Assembly: GCA_944391715.1 (NCBI GenBank)
Contig: CALXUP010000004.1
Span: 31,263 to 95,262 of the forward strand
From: an uncultured Alphaproteobacteria bacterium
GTDB lineage: Bacteria > Pseudomonadota > Alphaproteobacteria > RF32 > CAG-239
Direction: 5' to 3'
DNA length: 64,000 nt
Shown here: positions 45,441 through 53,789 of the stretch, piece after piece
Numbering within the stretch: the stretch's first letter is position 1
Layout: every line of letters begins with the position of its first letter
The notes under the pieces: model-generated
Told to the model about the DNA's origin: nothing
Database searches by the model: none
The model's input: the letters and a program-made list of their open reading frames with translations, nothing else
Program-made: the position numbers and the translations under genes

Positions 45441-45472
45441 AAAATAAAAAATCCTGCCGATTCTGGCAGGAT
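45441..45472 (-). terminator. Hairpin plus T-tract in the recombinase leader (candidate attenuator)
   Basis: An 8-bp stem ATCCTGCC/GGCAGGAT (45451-45458 with 45465-45472) is followed on the minus strand by TTTTTATTTT. That tract touches the recombinase ribosome-binding site (45440-45435). It would stop any transcript entering the recombinase gene from upstream, including its own unless antitermination occurs. Confidence 0.75.
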
Positions 45473-45554
45473 GATATAATATATTATGCAATAATTATAT
45501 ATTTGCAGAAATAACAAGAAGATTATATAATAAACAAAAGCAAAGGAGGAAGAA

Positions 45555-45821
45555 ATGGCAAACGGTTGGGCCGGCGACGGAGCCGTCCAGGAACAAATAC
45601 AAGATTCGATAAATGATGAAATCCGGCGGGCAAGAAAAAATGTCCCCAGCGGAGAGAGTCTGGAATTTTGTGAAGAATGCGGAGAAGAAATCCCCCCTGC
45701 CCGCCGAAAGGCTCTGCCCGGCGTCCGGCTTTGCATCCATTGCCAGGAAGAAGCCGACAAAGAACAAAAAGCCGTCAGCCTCTACAATCGCCGCGGCAGC
45801 AAAGACAGCCAGCTGCGTTAA
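45555..45821 (+). CDS. DksA/TraR-type C4 zinc-finger protein
   Basis: An 88-aa protein of the DksA/TraR superfamily. The zinc finger is CEEC-x17-CIHC at about residues 39-63, with the PPARRKALPGVRLC stretch of YbiI/TraR proteins. Such proteins bind the RNA polymerase secondary channel; a short helix (residues 10-27) replaces the long coiled coil of DksA. AAGGAGG lies 5 bases before the ATG. It is divergent from the recombinase and overlaps the convergent GNAT gene by 4 bases. Confidence 0.85.
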   Translation: MANGWAGDGAVQEQIQDSINDEIRRARKNVPSGESLEFCEECGEEIPPARRKALPGVRLCIHCQEEADKEQKAVSLYNRRGSKDSQLR

Positions 45822-46336
45822 AAGGCATAATCAAAATTAATTGTACCTTGGCATCCGTCAAGACACTTCTTTTTCAGCTCTTTGACCAAAACATATTTAT
45901 CGGGCAGCCCGTTCAGATTTTTAATCCCTTTTTTAACGGTTTCATCAAAGCCGAAACGATTGTAAAAATCCGGATTTCCTACCAGAAAAACTACATCAAA
46001 CCCCATCTTTTTTGCTTTTTTAAGAGCCGTATCAATCAGGCGCGACGCAACTTTTCGCTTGCGAAAATCCAACACCACGCAAACCGGCGCCAAAAGCAGC
46101 GCATTTAAAAATTTTTCATTCAAATCAAGCGGCTGCCGACTTAACATAATATGCCCGATTATCTTTTTTCCTTCTTCGGCCACTAACGCCAGCTCCGGAA
46201 TATAATTCTCGGATTTCCGCAATAACACGGCAAAATCCTGTTCATGCCCGTCGCTCACATCAGCGGTTTCAAACGCCGTTTTTATCAAGGCATAAACGGT
46301 GTCAAAATCTTCCGGTCTTTCCGGCCTTATCTTCAT
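45818..46336 (-). CDS. GNAT N-acetyltransferase, YhbS-like
   Basis: A predicted acetyltransferase of 172 aa. IRPERPEDFDTVYALI opens the fold; the acetyl-CoA loop is DFRKRKVASRLIDTAL, and FLVGNPDFYNRFGF is the YhbS subgroup signature. The substrate is unknown. The start is the ATG at 46336, with GGAG 7 bases upstream, overlapping the CAT-like gene stop by 4 bases. Confidence 0.85.
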   Translation of the reverse strand: MKIRPERPEDFDTVYALIKTAFETADVSDGHEQDFAVLLRKSENYIPELALVAEEGKKIIGHIMLSRQPLDLNEKFLNALLLAPVCVVLDFRKRKVASRLIDTALKKAKKMGFDVVFLVGNPDFYNRFGFDETVKKGIKNLNGLPDKYVLVKELKKKCLDGCQGTINFDYAF

Positions 46337-46992
46337 TTGTCCGCTCCTTTTCTCCCAAAGTCGTTGCACAAATCCTGCAATTTGTTAATCAGCAGCGCCG
46401 CATGATAACCGTCGCAAACGGCATGATGCATCTGTACGGCCAGCGGGGCATAAATTTTTTCGTTTTTCTCAACAAACTTGCCCAAAGTAAAAATCGGCAG
46501 CAAATATTTCTGTTCCAAAGGAAATTGCAAATTAAACGCCGTAAAATTCACCCACGGCAAACAGGAAATATTAAAAACATTTTCCGGCATATCCGGCTTT
46601 GGCGAAAAGGCCTCAATTTCGCCGTATTTTTCCCAGTCTCTGATATAATCCAGATAAAAAGCGTCAAAATCGGCGTCAAACGGCGTCCATAACGTTGAAA
46701 AACTTTTGCTTTGATTATGAAAAACCGTATAACAGGGCCAGATTTCGCGCCAATAGCCAAGCTCACCGTTTTTGTTGTAACAGGTCCGGAATTCCGTATG
46801 CCGGTTGATAACCTGGCTCAACAAATGCACAAAGACCGGAAAAAACATCAGACTTCGTTTTTTAACATTCTGTACCAACAGCGTAACATCAAGTTCCGCC
46901 GTCAGGCTGAAACTGCACGGCACATCGGAAGTATAATGCTCAAAATATTCGTTTCTTTTCCAGTTTTGCCGGTCAATAAGCACAAATTCCAT
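46333..46992 (-). CDS. cat: Chloramphenicol O-acetyltransferase-like protein (type A)
   Basis: A trimeric CAT family enzyme of 219 aa. YFEHYTSDVPCSFSLT, VNRHTEFRT, PCYTVFH and LLPIFTLGKF all follow classical type A enzymes. The catalytic His is in MHHAVCDGYH (His190). At the position of Ser148 of the type III enzyme I read Ala (FTAFNL). It probably acetylates chloramphenicol, but a native substrate is possible. AAAGGAG precedes the ATG; it is cotranscribed with a GNAT gene. No mobile element is adjacent. Confidence 0.85.
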   Translation of the reverse strand: MEFVLIDRQNWKRNEYFEHYTSDVPCSFSLTAELDVTLLVQNVKKRSLMFFPVFVHLLSQVINRHTEFRTCYNKNGELGYWREIWPCYTVFHNQSKSFSTLWTPFDADFDAFYLDYIRDWEKYGEIEAFSPKPDMPENVFNISCLPWVNFTAFNLQFPLEQKYLLPIFTLGKFVEKNEKIYAPLAVQMHHAVCDGYHAALLINKLQDLCNDFGRKGADK

Positions 46993-47071
46993 CACTCTCT
47001 CCTTTAAGGAGAACAGTATAGGGCAAATTCGTTAAATTATCGTTTTCAAAACCTGAACTTACGAGTAAGAA

Positions 47072-47089
47072 GAACTCCCGAGGGAGTTC
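47072..47089. repeat. 18-bp palindrome related to the tRNA-Val T-arm
   Basis: GAACTCCC-GA-GGGAGTTC is perfect. Its left half (GAACTCCCGA) recurs at 47161-47170 inside tRNA-Val, and its right half with flank (GGGAGTTCGAACC) matches the T-arm in the opposite orientation. This looks like a small tRNA-derived rearrangement. Confidence 0.6.
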
Positions 47090-47108
47090 GAACCTTTTAC
47101 TAAACACG

Positions 47109-47137
47109 AAAAAGCCCGTCATAAAGGCGGGCTTTTT
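47109..47137 (-). terminator. Terminator of tRNA-Val
   Basis: A 10-bp stem (47109-47118 with 47128-47137) is flanked by A/T runs, 3 bases past the CCA end of the tRNA on the minus strand. Confidence 0.88.
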
Positions 47138-47140
47138 AAT

Positions 47141-47216
47141 TGGTGGGAGTTGAGAGGTTCGAACTCCCGACCCTCTCGGTGTAAACGAGATGCTCTTCCA
47201 GCTGAGCTAAACTCCC
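47141..47216 (-). tRNA. tRNA-Val, anticodon UAC
   Basis: A 76-base cloverleaf with a 7-bp acceptor stem GGGAGTT/AACTCCC, discriminator A and an encoded CCA. The D-arm contains TAGCTCAGCTGG. The anticodon stem TCTCG/CGAGA encloses TTTACAC, giving UAC. The T-arm carries GTTCGAACC. Confidence 0.96.
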
Positions 47217-47556
47217 ATTTTGCTTACGAAAAACCTTATACACTCATAAATTCAATAAATCAAGCAAAAAAAATAAAAAAAATTGACTTTTTTTTGAAAA
47301 ACAAACATTTTCAGACAGATAGAAAATAAAGTTTTTCAAAAACGACAATATTTTGCCGATTGTTTTTCTAACTCCGAATATCTTCTGCATCTCTATCCCA
47401 ACCGGTAACCAATATTGAGAGAGACGTCAGCCCGTCATAAAACCGTATATTTCCACAGCTTTATGTCTTCAAACAACAACTGCCTTAAAAAATCTCGGCC
47501 GGAGAAAACTCCGGCCATTTTACAATAAGACTTTAAAAGAAAAGAAGCCGCGTCAT
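47217..47556. other. Intergenic region without gene, 340 bases
   Basis: AT-rich sequence holding the presumed promoter of tRNA-Val on the right of the tRNA, and the terminator of the minus-strand gene that follows. I see no gene or further repeat. Confidence 0.6.
47486..47516 (-). terminator. Terminator of the 149-aa secreted protein gene
   Basis: A perfect 8-bp stem GGCCGGAG/CTCCGGCC (47497-47504 with 47509-47516) is followed on the minus strand by GAGATTTTTT. Confidence 0.82.
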
Positions 47557-48006
47557 CTAATCGCGGCCTTCTCTCGGTGCTCTTTTAACATAACGGACAG
47601 TCGTCTTGGGGGTTGTTGGCTGTTCCTGTTGCTGTACATTTTTTTGTTTTCCTGCCCCTGACAGAGATCCGACCACTTCAACGGCATTTCCAATTCTGCC
47701 GGAAATATTTTTTATCCGGTTAACTCTTTGATCAATCTCCATCGGCAAAGCCTGTCCCAAAATATATTTGGCACAATTAAGTTCGCCCCTTTTGCGTCTG
47801 ACTTTAGAAGCCAAATCTCTTCCCGGCTGAGTAACTTTATCAACCGCCTCGTCAAACTTTTCGAGTTTTTCATAAATCTTGTTAAAAATTTTACTGCCGT
47901 CCTGAGCGTGCATCTGGGTTGCAGACAGAGAAAAAGCTCCGATTGCAATCAACGCAACGCGACGTAATTTTTTTCCAGCATCATCAAATTTGAAAATTTT
48001 CTTCAT
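47557..48006 (-). CDS. Hypothetical secreted protein, 149 aa
   Basis: I do not recognise this family. The N-terminus is basic (residues 1-16), followed by a hydrophobic stretch and ATQMHAQDG, fitting a Sec signal peptide cut near residue 35. The mature part is helical and charged, with one Cys near 78, and ends in a Gln/Thr/Arg-rich tail. It has its own terminator and no operon partners. The function is unknown. Confidence 0.6.
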   Translation of the reverse strand: MKKIFKFDDAGKKLRRVALIAIGAFSLSATQMHAQDGSKIFNKIYEKLEKFDEAVDKVTQPGRDLASKVRRKRGELNCAKYILGQALPMEIDQRVNRIKNISGRIGNAVEVVGSLSGAGKQKNVQQQEQPTTPKTTVRYVKRAPREGRD

Positions 48007-48246
48007 ACTTGAATTCCTTCAGTTAAAACAAAATTTCAATTATATAATAGCGCATTTTGTCCAAAATAGCAATAAAAAATTAAAAAATAGCCATAAATTC
48101 TTCCAACCCGGCAGTTTACAGGCTTTTCCGCCCGACAAATTTTTCTCGGTAACAACAACTCATATTTTAAAATAAAATAGTTAAATATCTCATAACGTGC
48201 AACATATAAAAACCAAAAAGACGAATCGCAAAAAACAATCTGTAAA

Positions 48247-48322
48247 AAAACGGAATCCATCAAAAAAATGAATTCCGTTTTAAATACTCCGTTAATAAAA
48301 AGGACCGGCACGAGGCCGATCC
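48247..48322 (-). terminator. Two tandem terminators after the HU gene
   Basis: The nearer hairpin pairs 48302-48309 with 48315-48322 (one G-T pair) and is followed on the minus strand by TTTTT. The second pairs 48247-48260 with 48268-48281 and is followed by a T run. Double termination suits a highly expressed gene. Confidence 0.85.
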
Positions 48323-48330
48323 GCTGTTTA

Positions 48331-48603
48331 TTAGTTTACAGAGTCTTGCAGAGCTTTACCAGCTTTGAATTTAGCCTGCTTGCGAGCCGGGATTTTAATC
48401 TCAGCACCGGTGCGCGGATTGCGGCCGGTCGTAGCAGAACGTTTAGATACGGCAAAAGTACCGAAACCAACCAGACGAACTTCGTCGCCGGATTTCAAAG
48501 CAGAAGTAATTGTAGATACAAAAGCATCCAAAGCTTTGGCAGAATCAGTTTTGGTCAAACCGGTTTCGTTAGCAATGCTAGAAATTAATTCGTTCTTATT
48601 CAC
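48331..48603 (-). CDS. hup: DNA-binding protein HU
   Basis: Histone-like nucleoid protein of 90 aa. The N-terminal MNKNELISSIANETGLTK dimerisation helices, GFGTFAVSKR and the DNA-gripping arm tip GRNPRTG are those of HU. IHF would carry different arm residues and occur as an alpha/beta pair, so HU is preferred. It follows lon in the same direction, a classic lon-hup order, and is separated from lon by a terminator. Confidence 0.95.
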   Translation of the reverse strand: MNKNELISSIANETGLTKTDSAKALDAFVSTITSALKSGDEVRLVGFGTFAVSKRSATTGRNPRTGAEIKIPARKQAKFKAGKALQDSVN

Positions 48604-48873
48604 GGTGAAGACTCCCTCTAATAAAAGTTATAAATCATTATAAGGCGGATTATTCCTTGATTTCTCAGGCCTAACGCCCCTTACACAAAAAATTTAAGCT
48701 TTATTTTTTAGCAAAGTCAAACAAAAACAGCCTTTTCACCCAAAAAAATCCACATTTTTCCGCAGAAAAGCCGATTTTTTCAGGTTATTAACAGGAAAAA
48801 GCCGGCCAAAACCGCTCCAGAGCTTGATTCTCTAATGATTCACATTGCGATTCTGCCACTGCAGCAGAGTCGC
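48604..48873. other. lon-hup intergenic region
   Basis: It holds the hup ribosome-binding site (GAGGGAG on the minus strand just upstream of the start) and presumably its promoter. I see no gene. Confidence 0.55.
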
Positions 48874-48909
48874 AAAAAAGCCGGCATTCTTATATTAAAG
48901 AAGCCGGCT
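48874..48909 (-). terminator. Terminator of lon
   Basis: A 7-bp GC stem AGCCGGC/GCCGGCT (48879-48885 with 48903-48909) continues into an inner TTCTT/AAGAA pairing. It is followed on the minus strand by TTTTTT. Confidence 0.9.
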
Positions 48910-48928
48910 GCCACTAAGTTCTGAAAAA

Positions 48929-51262
48929 TTATTTTTCTTTCTGAGGCTTGATTTTTCGTTTCAGCGCAATATCCAAAACTTTTGAAACCTCGTCAACCGG
49001 AATAATTTTCATTCCTTTTTTAACATTATCCGGAATCTCGGCCAAATCTTTTTCATTATCTTTCGGGATAATGACAGTCTTAATTCCGCCGCGCAAAGCC
49101 GAAAGCAGTTTTTCTTTCAGGCCGCCGATTGGCAATACCCTGCCCTGCAGCGTAATTTCGCCGGTCATCGCCACATCTTTCCGAACCGGGATTTTCGTCA
49201 GAACGGAAACCAGAGTCGTATACATCGCAATACCGGCCGACGGTCCATCTTTTGGCGTCGCCCCCTCCGGAACATGGACGTGAATATCTGTTTTTTCAAA
49301 GATTTCCGGATCGATTCCCAGCTGTTTCGAATGCGCCCGAACAACCGAATAAGCCGTTTCAATGGATTCTTTCATCACATCGCCGAGTTTGCCGGTCTGG
49401 GTAATCTTGCCTTTTCCGGGCATATCGACCGCTTCGATAAACAAAATATCACCGCCGACTTCTGTCCAGGCCAGTCCGGTCGTTACGCCGATATGGTCTT
49501 CGGATTCCGCCTCACCGTAACGATACTTGATAACGCCGAGATATTTTTCCAGATTTTTGGCATTAACCTCAATATGGCCTTTTTTCTCCAGCAAGATATT
49601 TTTAACCGCTTTGCGCGCAATTTTAGAAAGCTCGCGCTCTAAATTACGCACACCGGCCTCGCGGGTATAATAACGGATAATATCGCGGATAGCATCATCC
49701 GTAATCACCAGCTCATGCGGTTTCACGGCATTTTCTTCAAAAATCTTCGGAATCAGATGCCGCTTGGAAATCTCAATCTTCTCGTCTTCAGTATACCCGG
49801 AAAGACGGATAATCTCCATACGATCCAACAGCGGCCTCGGCATATCCAAAGAGTTCGCCGTTGTCACAAACATCACATCGGACAAATCATAGTCGACTTC
49901 CAGATAATGGTCATTAAAGGCCGCATTTTGCTCCGGATCCAAAACCTCCAGCAATGCAGAACTCGGATCCCCGCGCCAATCGTTGCCAAGCTTGTCAATT
50001 TCATCAAGCAAAAACAACGGATTGGATGTGCCGGCTTTTTTCATTCCTTTAATAATTTTACCCGGCATGGAACCGATATATGTTCTGCGATGTCCTCGGA
50101 TTTCCGCTTCATCACGCATACCGCCGAGCGAAGCGCGCACAAAATTGCGCCCCGTCGCCCGTGCAATCGATTTTCCGAGCGAGGTCTTACCGACACCCGG
50201 AGGCCCGACCAGACACAAAATAGGTCCTTTGACTTTTCCTGCCCGGGACTGCACGGCCAGATATTCGACAATCCGTTCTTTGACCTTATCAAGTCCGTAA
50301 TGATCTTTTTCCAGAATCTCCAAAGCTTTTTGCATATCTTTGTTAACTTTGGAGCGTTTTTTCCACGGAATATCCAGCAACCAGTCAAGATAATTGCGGA
50401 CAACTGTCGCCTCGGAAGACATTGCGCTCATGGTTTTCAGTTTTTTCACTTCCGCCAGAGCTTTTTCCCGCGCTTCTTTTGATAATTTCGTCTTTTCAAT
50501 TTTTCGCATATACTCGGCGATTTCATCCCCGTCTTCCTCATCGCCGAGCTCTTTCTGAATAGCCTTCATCTGCTCGTTCAGATAATATTCCTTCTGGCTT
50601 TTTTCCATCTGCTGCTTAACCCGGGATTTAATCCGGTTTTCAACCTCCAGCACGGTAATTTCGGCATCCATAAAGCCCAGAATTTTTTCAAAACGGTCGC
50701 GCAGGGTTTCGCCTTCAAGCAAAGCCTGTTTTTCTTCAATCTTCAACGAAAGGTGAGAAGCAATGGTATCGGCCAGCTTGCTGTAATCGTCAATCTGATT
50801 AACGGCGGCCAAAGCTTCCGGAGGCGTTCTCCGCGAAAGCTTGACATATTCTTCAAATTGTGACAATACGGCACGCACCAGAGCCTCGAGCTCCAGATTC
50901 TCAGGTTCCTCGACTTCGGGCAAAATGGTCGCCGTCACCTCGATGAAGTCCGGATTGGGCATAAAATCGTCAATTTTAACCCGCTCCAGCCCCTCAATCA
51001 GAACCTTAACCGTCCCGTCCGGCAGTTTCAAAAGCTGCAAAACCGTCCCGACCGTTCCGACTTTAAACAAATCATCTTCGGACGGATCATCGATTTTGGC
51101 GTCTTTCTGCGTCAGGAGAACAACATTCTTGTCTTTGTCAACCCCGGCCTGCAAAGCCTTGATAGACTTATCTCTCCCGACAAACAACGGCACCACCATT
51201 TTGGGATAAACCACAATGTCCCGCAGCGGAAGCACCGGATATTTTTCTTTTGTTTCTGCCAT
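48929..51262 (-). CDS. lon: ATP-dependent protease Lon
   Basis: Cytoplasmic AAA+ protease that degrades misfolded and regulatory proteins, 777 aa. The LON substrate-binding domain begins YPVLPLRDIVVYP. Walker A is GPPGVGKT near residue 350, with Walker B LFLLDEIDK. The protease Ser-Lys dyad lies in PKDGPSAGIAM and GGLKEKLLSA. The start is the ATG at 51262 (MAETKEKYP) after AAGGTG; the upstream open frame does not resemble Lon. Confidence 0.97.
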   Translation of the reverse strand: MAETKEKYPVLPLRDIVVYPKMVVPLFVGRDKSIKALQAGVDKDKNVVLLTQKDAKIDDPSEDDLFKVGTVGTVLQLLKLPDGTVKVLIEGLERVKIDDFMPNPDFIEVTATILPEVEEPENLELEALVRAVLSQFEEYVKLSRRTPPEALAAVNQIDDYSKLADTIASHLSLKIEEKQALLEGETLRDRFEKILGFMDAEITVLEVENRIKSRVKQQMEKSQKEYYLNEQMKAIQKELGDEEDGDEIAEYMRKIEKTKLSKEAREKALAEVKKLKTMSAMSSEATVVRNYLDWLLDIPWKKRSKVNKDMQKALEILEKDHYGLDKVKERIVEYLAVQSRAGKVKGPILCLVGPPGVGKTSLGKSIARATGRNFVRASLGGMRDEAEIRGHRRTYIGSMPGKIIKGMKKAGTSNPLFLLDEIDKLGNDWRGDPSSALLEVLDPEQNAAFNDHYLEVDYDLSDVMFVTTANSLDMPRPLLDRMEIIRLSGYTEDEKIEISKRHLIPKIFEENAVKPHELVITDDAIRDIIRYYTREAGVRNLERELSKIARKAVKNILLEKKGHIEVNAKNLEKYLGVIKYRYGEAESEDHIGVTTGLAWTEVGGDILFIEAVDMPGKGKITQTGKLGDVMKESIETAYSVVRAHSKQLGIDPEIFEKTDIHVHVPEGATPKDGPSAGIAMYTTLVSVLTKIPVRKDVAMTGEITLQGRVLPIGGLKEKLLSALRGGIKTVIIPKDNEKDLAEIPDNVKKGMKIIPVDEVSKVLDIALKRKIKPQKEK

Positions 51263-51501
51263 TTTATACACCTTACTGTTTCTGCTTACCAATAATATAT
51301 AAGTTGACATTGCGCCGTCTGCAACAATGCAACAAAACTTTTTTGGCACAAATCTGCAACGCAGGCAATCTTAAACTTTTTAATCCACAAGCCCGGACCC
51401 CGCGCTTATTTTTAATTTGATAAGTGAATATAAAAATTGCTTATATTGAAAATATTTTATATGATAGAAAAAAATTTTTATATCCGGAGAACAAAAGACA
51501 A

Positions 51502-51759
51502 ATGGTGTCAGGAGCAAAAAAAATTATTCCTAACGATGAAATCAAAGTCGAAGTCTATGTTACGCTCGGCACGGCCACACTGCGCGTTCACCAGCTGTTA
51601 AAGCTCGGCCGCGGCGCCGTTGTCGAACTTGACCGCGGAATTAACGACTATGTCGACATTTATGCCAATGAAGTGCTGATCGGCCGCGGCGAAGTCATTA
51701 TTACGGAAAACGATTCTATCGGCATCTCCGTTACGGAAATGCTGGGCAGCAAAGGTTAA
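51502..51759 (+). CDS. SpoA/FliN-domain protein, stand-alone
   Basis: An 85-aa protein that is essentially one SpoA (FliN C-terminal) domain: VEVYVTLGTATLRVHQLLKL, GAVVELDRGINDYVDIYANE and IGRGEVIITENDSIGISVTEML follow FliN. FliN forms part of the flagellar C-ring; related domains occur in type III secretion. No other flagellar or secretion gene is in the window. Instead it precedes the DUF374-waaA-lpxK operon by 6 bases. The start is the ATG at 51502; GGAG lies 13 bases upstream, rather far. The role is uncertain. Confidence 0.75.
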   Translation: MVSGAKKIIPNDEIKVEVYVTLGTATLRVHQLLKLGRGAVVELDRGINDYVDIYANEVLIGRGEVIITENDSIGISVTEMLGSKG

Positions 51760-51765
51760 AGCACT

Positions 51766-52527
51766 ATGGCAAAATTCAAACCGCTGAAAAAAGCCCTGAA
51801 AAAAATAACCAAATCACATTTTGTAACCGGATTGATAAGCCGCCTGCTCTATCTTTACGTCAAATTTACCTTTCTTACCAGCAAATGGGAAATCCGGGGC
51901 TTGGACAACATTCTCAATACCTGGATGGAAAAAGGCAATTTCATTCTTATCGGCTGGCACGGGCGCGCTCTGATGATGCCGATGGTCTTCAAAAAAAACT
52001 ATCATCCGGAAATGCGGGCTCTGGTCTCTTTGCACAATGACGGCCGGATTATCGCCGGCATTCTTGAACTATGCGGCATAAAAACCATCGGCGGCTCCAC
52101 CAGTTCCAATGCCAAAGGCGCTGCCGTAAACATTATGCATACGCTGAATAAAAAAATCTCCGTAACCATCATCCCGGACGGCCCCCGCGGCCCGCGCATG
52201 CGCATGAGCATGAGTCCGGTTTATTTTGCCCACAAGACCGGCAAGCCGCTGATTGGCATGATATACAGCGCAAAAAAAGCCAAAATCATTGAAAAATCAT
52301 GGGACAAGATGATGATTCCGGCTCCCTTTAACCAGGGAATATATCTTATATCGGAACCTTTTTACGTTCCCGCCGACGCCTCTGAACAAGATTTGGAAAA
52401 ATACCGTTTGGAATTTGAAAAAATTATGAACAAAATGAATGAAGAAGCCGACCGCGAAATGGGCATTCCGCAAATTTTGCCGGGCGATGAGGCCAAAAGC
52501 AAAAAACATCCTGCGGAGAAAAAATAA
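51766..52527 (+). CDS. DUF374 lysophospholipid acyltransferase family protein
   Basis: A protein of 253 aa. One N-terminal hydrophobic segment (about 19-38) is followed by the acyltransferase-like motifs GWHGRALMMP and PDGPRGPRMRM. This family is often encoded beside waaA and lpxK in alphaproteobacteria, which suggests a role in lipid A or LPS-core biogenesis at the inner membrane; the exact reaction is not established. The stop overlaps the waaA start by one base. Confidence 0.85.
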   Translation: MAKFKPLKKALKKITKSHFVTGLISRLLYLYVKFTFLTSKWEIRGLDNILNTWMEKGNFILIGWHGRALMMPMVFKKNYHPEMRALVSLHNDGRIIAGILELCGIKTIGGSTSSNAKGAAVNIMHTLNKKISVTIIPDGPRGPRMRMSMSPVYFAHKTGKPLIGMIYSAKKAKIIEKSWDKMMIPAPFNQGIYLISEPFYVPADASEQDLEKYRLEFEKIMNKMNEEADREMGIPQILPGDEAKSKKHPAEKK

Positions 52528-53789
52528 TGTTTACCGGAATTTACGACACACTGGTTTATGCCCTTTACCCGCTGGTCATAAAAGGCTATATAAACAAACG
52601 CAAAAAGAACGGCAAAGAAGACCTGACGCGCTTTAACGAACGCATCGGTATTGCCAAAAAAGACCGTCCTCAAGGCAAACTGATCTGGATGCATGGTGCC
52701 TCAGTCGGTGAAAGTCTGTCCATGCTGCCGTTGATTACCCGCCTGCTGGAAACTTATCCGGAATTAAACATTATGGTCACAAGCGGCACAATCACTTCCG
52801 CCGAATTAATGGCTAAAAGGCTTCCGGCACGGGCATTCCACCAATATATTCCTATTGATCATCCCCAATTTGTCCGCCGATTCATAAAACATTGGCAGCC
52901 GGACTTAGCCTTATGGTTTGAATCGGAACTCTGGCCGGCAATGCTTTCCGGCATAAAAAAGAACAACATTCCGCTGATTTTAGTCAACGGCCGGATTTCT
53001 GACAAATCTTTCAAAACCTGGCAGCATTTTCGCCCTGTTAGCAAAGAGCTGCTGGCCTGTTTTTCGCTCTGCCTCGGCCAGTCGGAAGAAGACGCCCGGC
53101 GGCTGAAAGTTCTCGGCGCCAAAGAAGCCTTGTGCCTCGGTAATATAAAATATGCCGGCATCAATCCGCCGGTTGATCGGGATAAACTTGCCGAATTACA
53201 AAAACAAATCGGAGAGAGAAAACTCTGGTGCATCTGCTCGACCCATGACAATGAAGAAATCCGCGCCGCTCAAATCCATAAAAAACTCAAAGAAGAATTT
53301 CCAGAGCTGTTAATGATTGCGGCTCCCCGCCATCCGCACCGCGGGCCGGAAATCCAAAAAGCGCTTAACGACCTTGGACTAACAACCGCTCTGCGCTCGG
53401 CCGGTGAAAAAATCACGCCGCAGACAGATGTATACATTGCCGATACCATCGGCGAAGTCGGCTTGTGGTACACGCTCTGCCCGATAACTTTTATCGGCGG
53501 TTCGTTGATTCCTCACGGCGGACAAAACTTTATGGAACCGTCCCGTTTTCGCAATGCCGTCATCGTCGGCCCGCATATGCACAACTTTACCGATGCCATG
53601 AACCGTGCCCAAAAAGCCGATGCCGTCATCCAAGTTCAGGACGATTCCGGATTGGAAAAAACCGTCCGCAATCTGTTGAAAGATAAAGGATTGCTGGAAA
53701 ACAGACGCAGCCGGGCTTATGACTGGGCTCAGGGAGAAGCTAAAGTTCTGGACGGCATCTTGGAAAAAATCAAAGGTTATATTAAATGA
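52527..53789 (+). CDS. waaA: 3-deoxy-D-manno-octulosonic acid (Kdo) transferase
   Basis: Inner-membrane GT30 enzyme that adds Kdo from CMP-Kdo to lipid IVA, 420 aa. The catalytic Glu lies in HGASVGES near residue 60. PDLALWFESELWP, KYAG and GGSLIPHGGQNFMEP are family motifs. It overlaps the DUF374 gene by one base and lpxK by four, so the three genes are tightly coupled. Confidence 0.95.
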   Translation: MFTGIYDTLVYALYPLVIKGYINKRKKNGKEDLTRFNERIGIAKKDRPQGKLIWMHGASVGESLSMLPLITRLLETYPELNIMVTSGTITSAELMAKRLPARAFHQYIPIDHPQFVRRFIKHWQPDLALWFESELWPAMLSGIKKNNIPLILVNGRISDKSFKTWQHFRPVSKELLACFSLCLGQSEEDARRLKVLGAKEALCLGNIKYAGINPPVDRDKLAELQKQIGERKLWCICSTHDNEEIRAAQIHKKLKEEFPELLMIAAPRHPHRGPEIQKALNDLGLTTALRSAGEKITPQTDVYIADTIGEVGLWYTLCPITFIGGSLIPHGGQNFMEPSRFRNAVIVGPHMHNFTDAMNRAQKADAVIQVQDDSGLEKTVRNLLKDKGLLENRRSRAYDWAQGEAKVLDGILEKIKGYIK

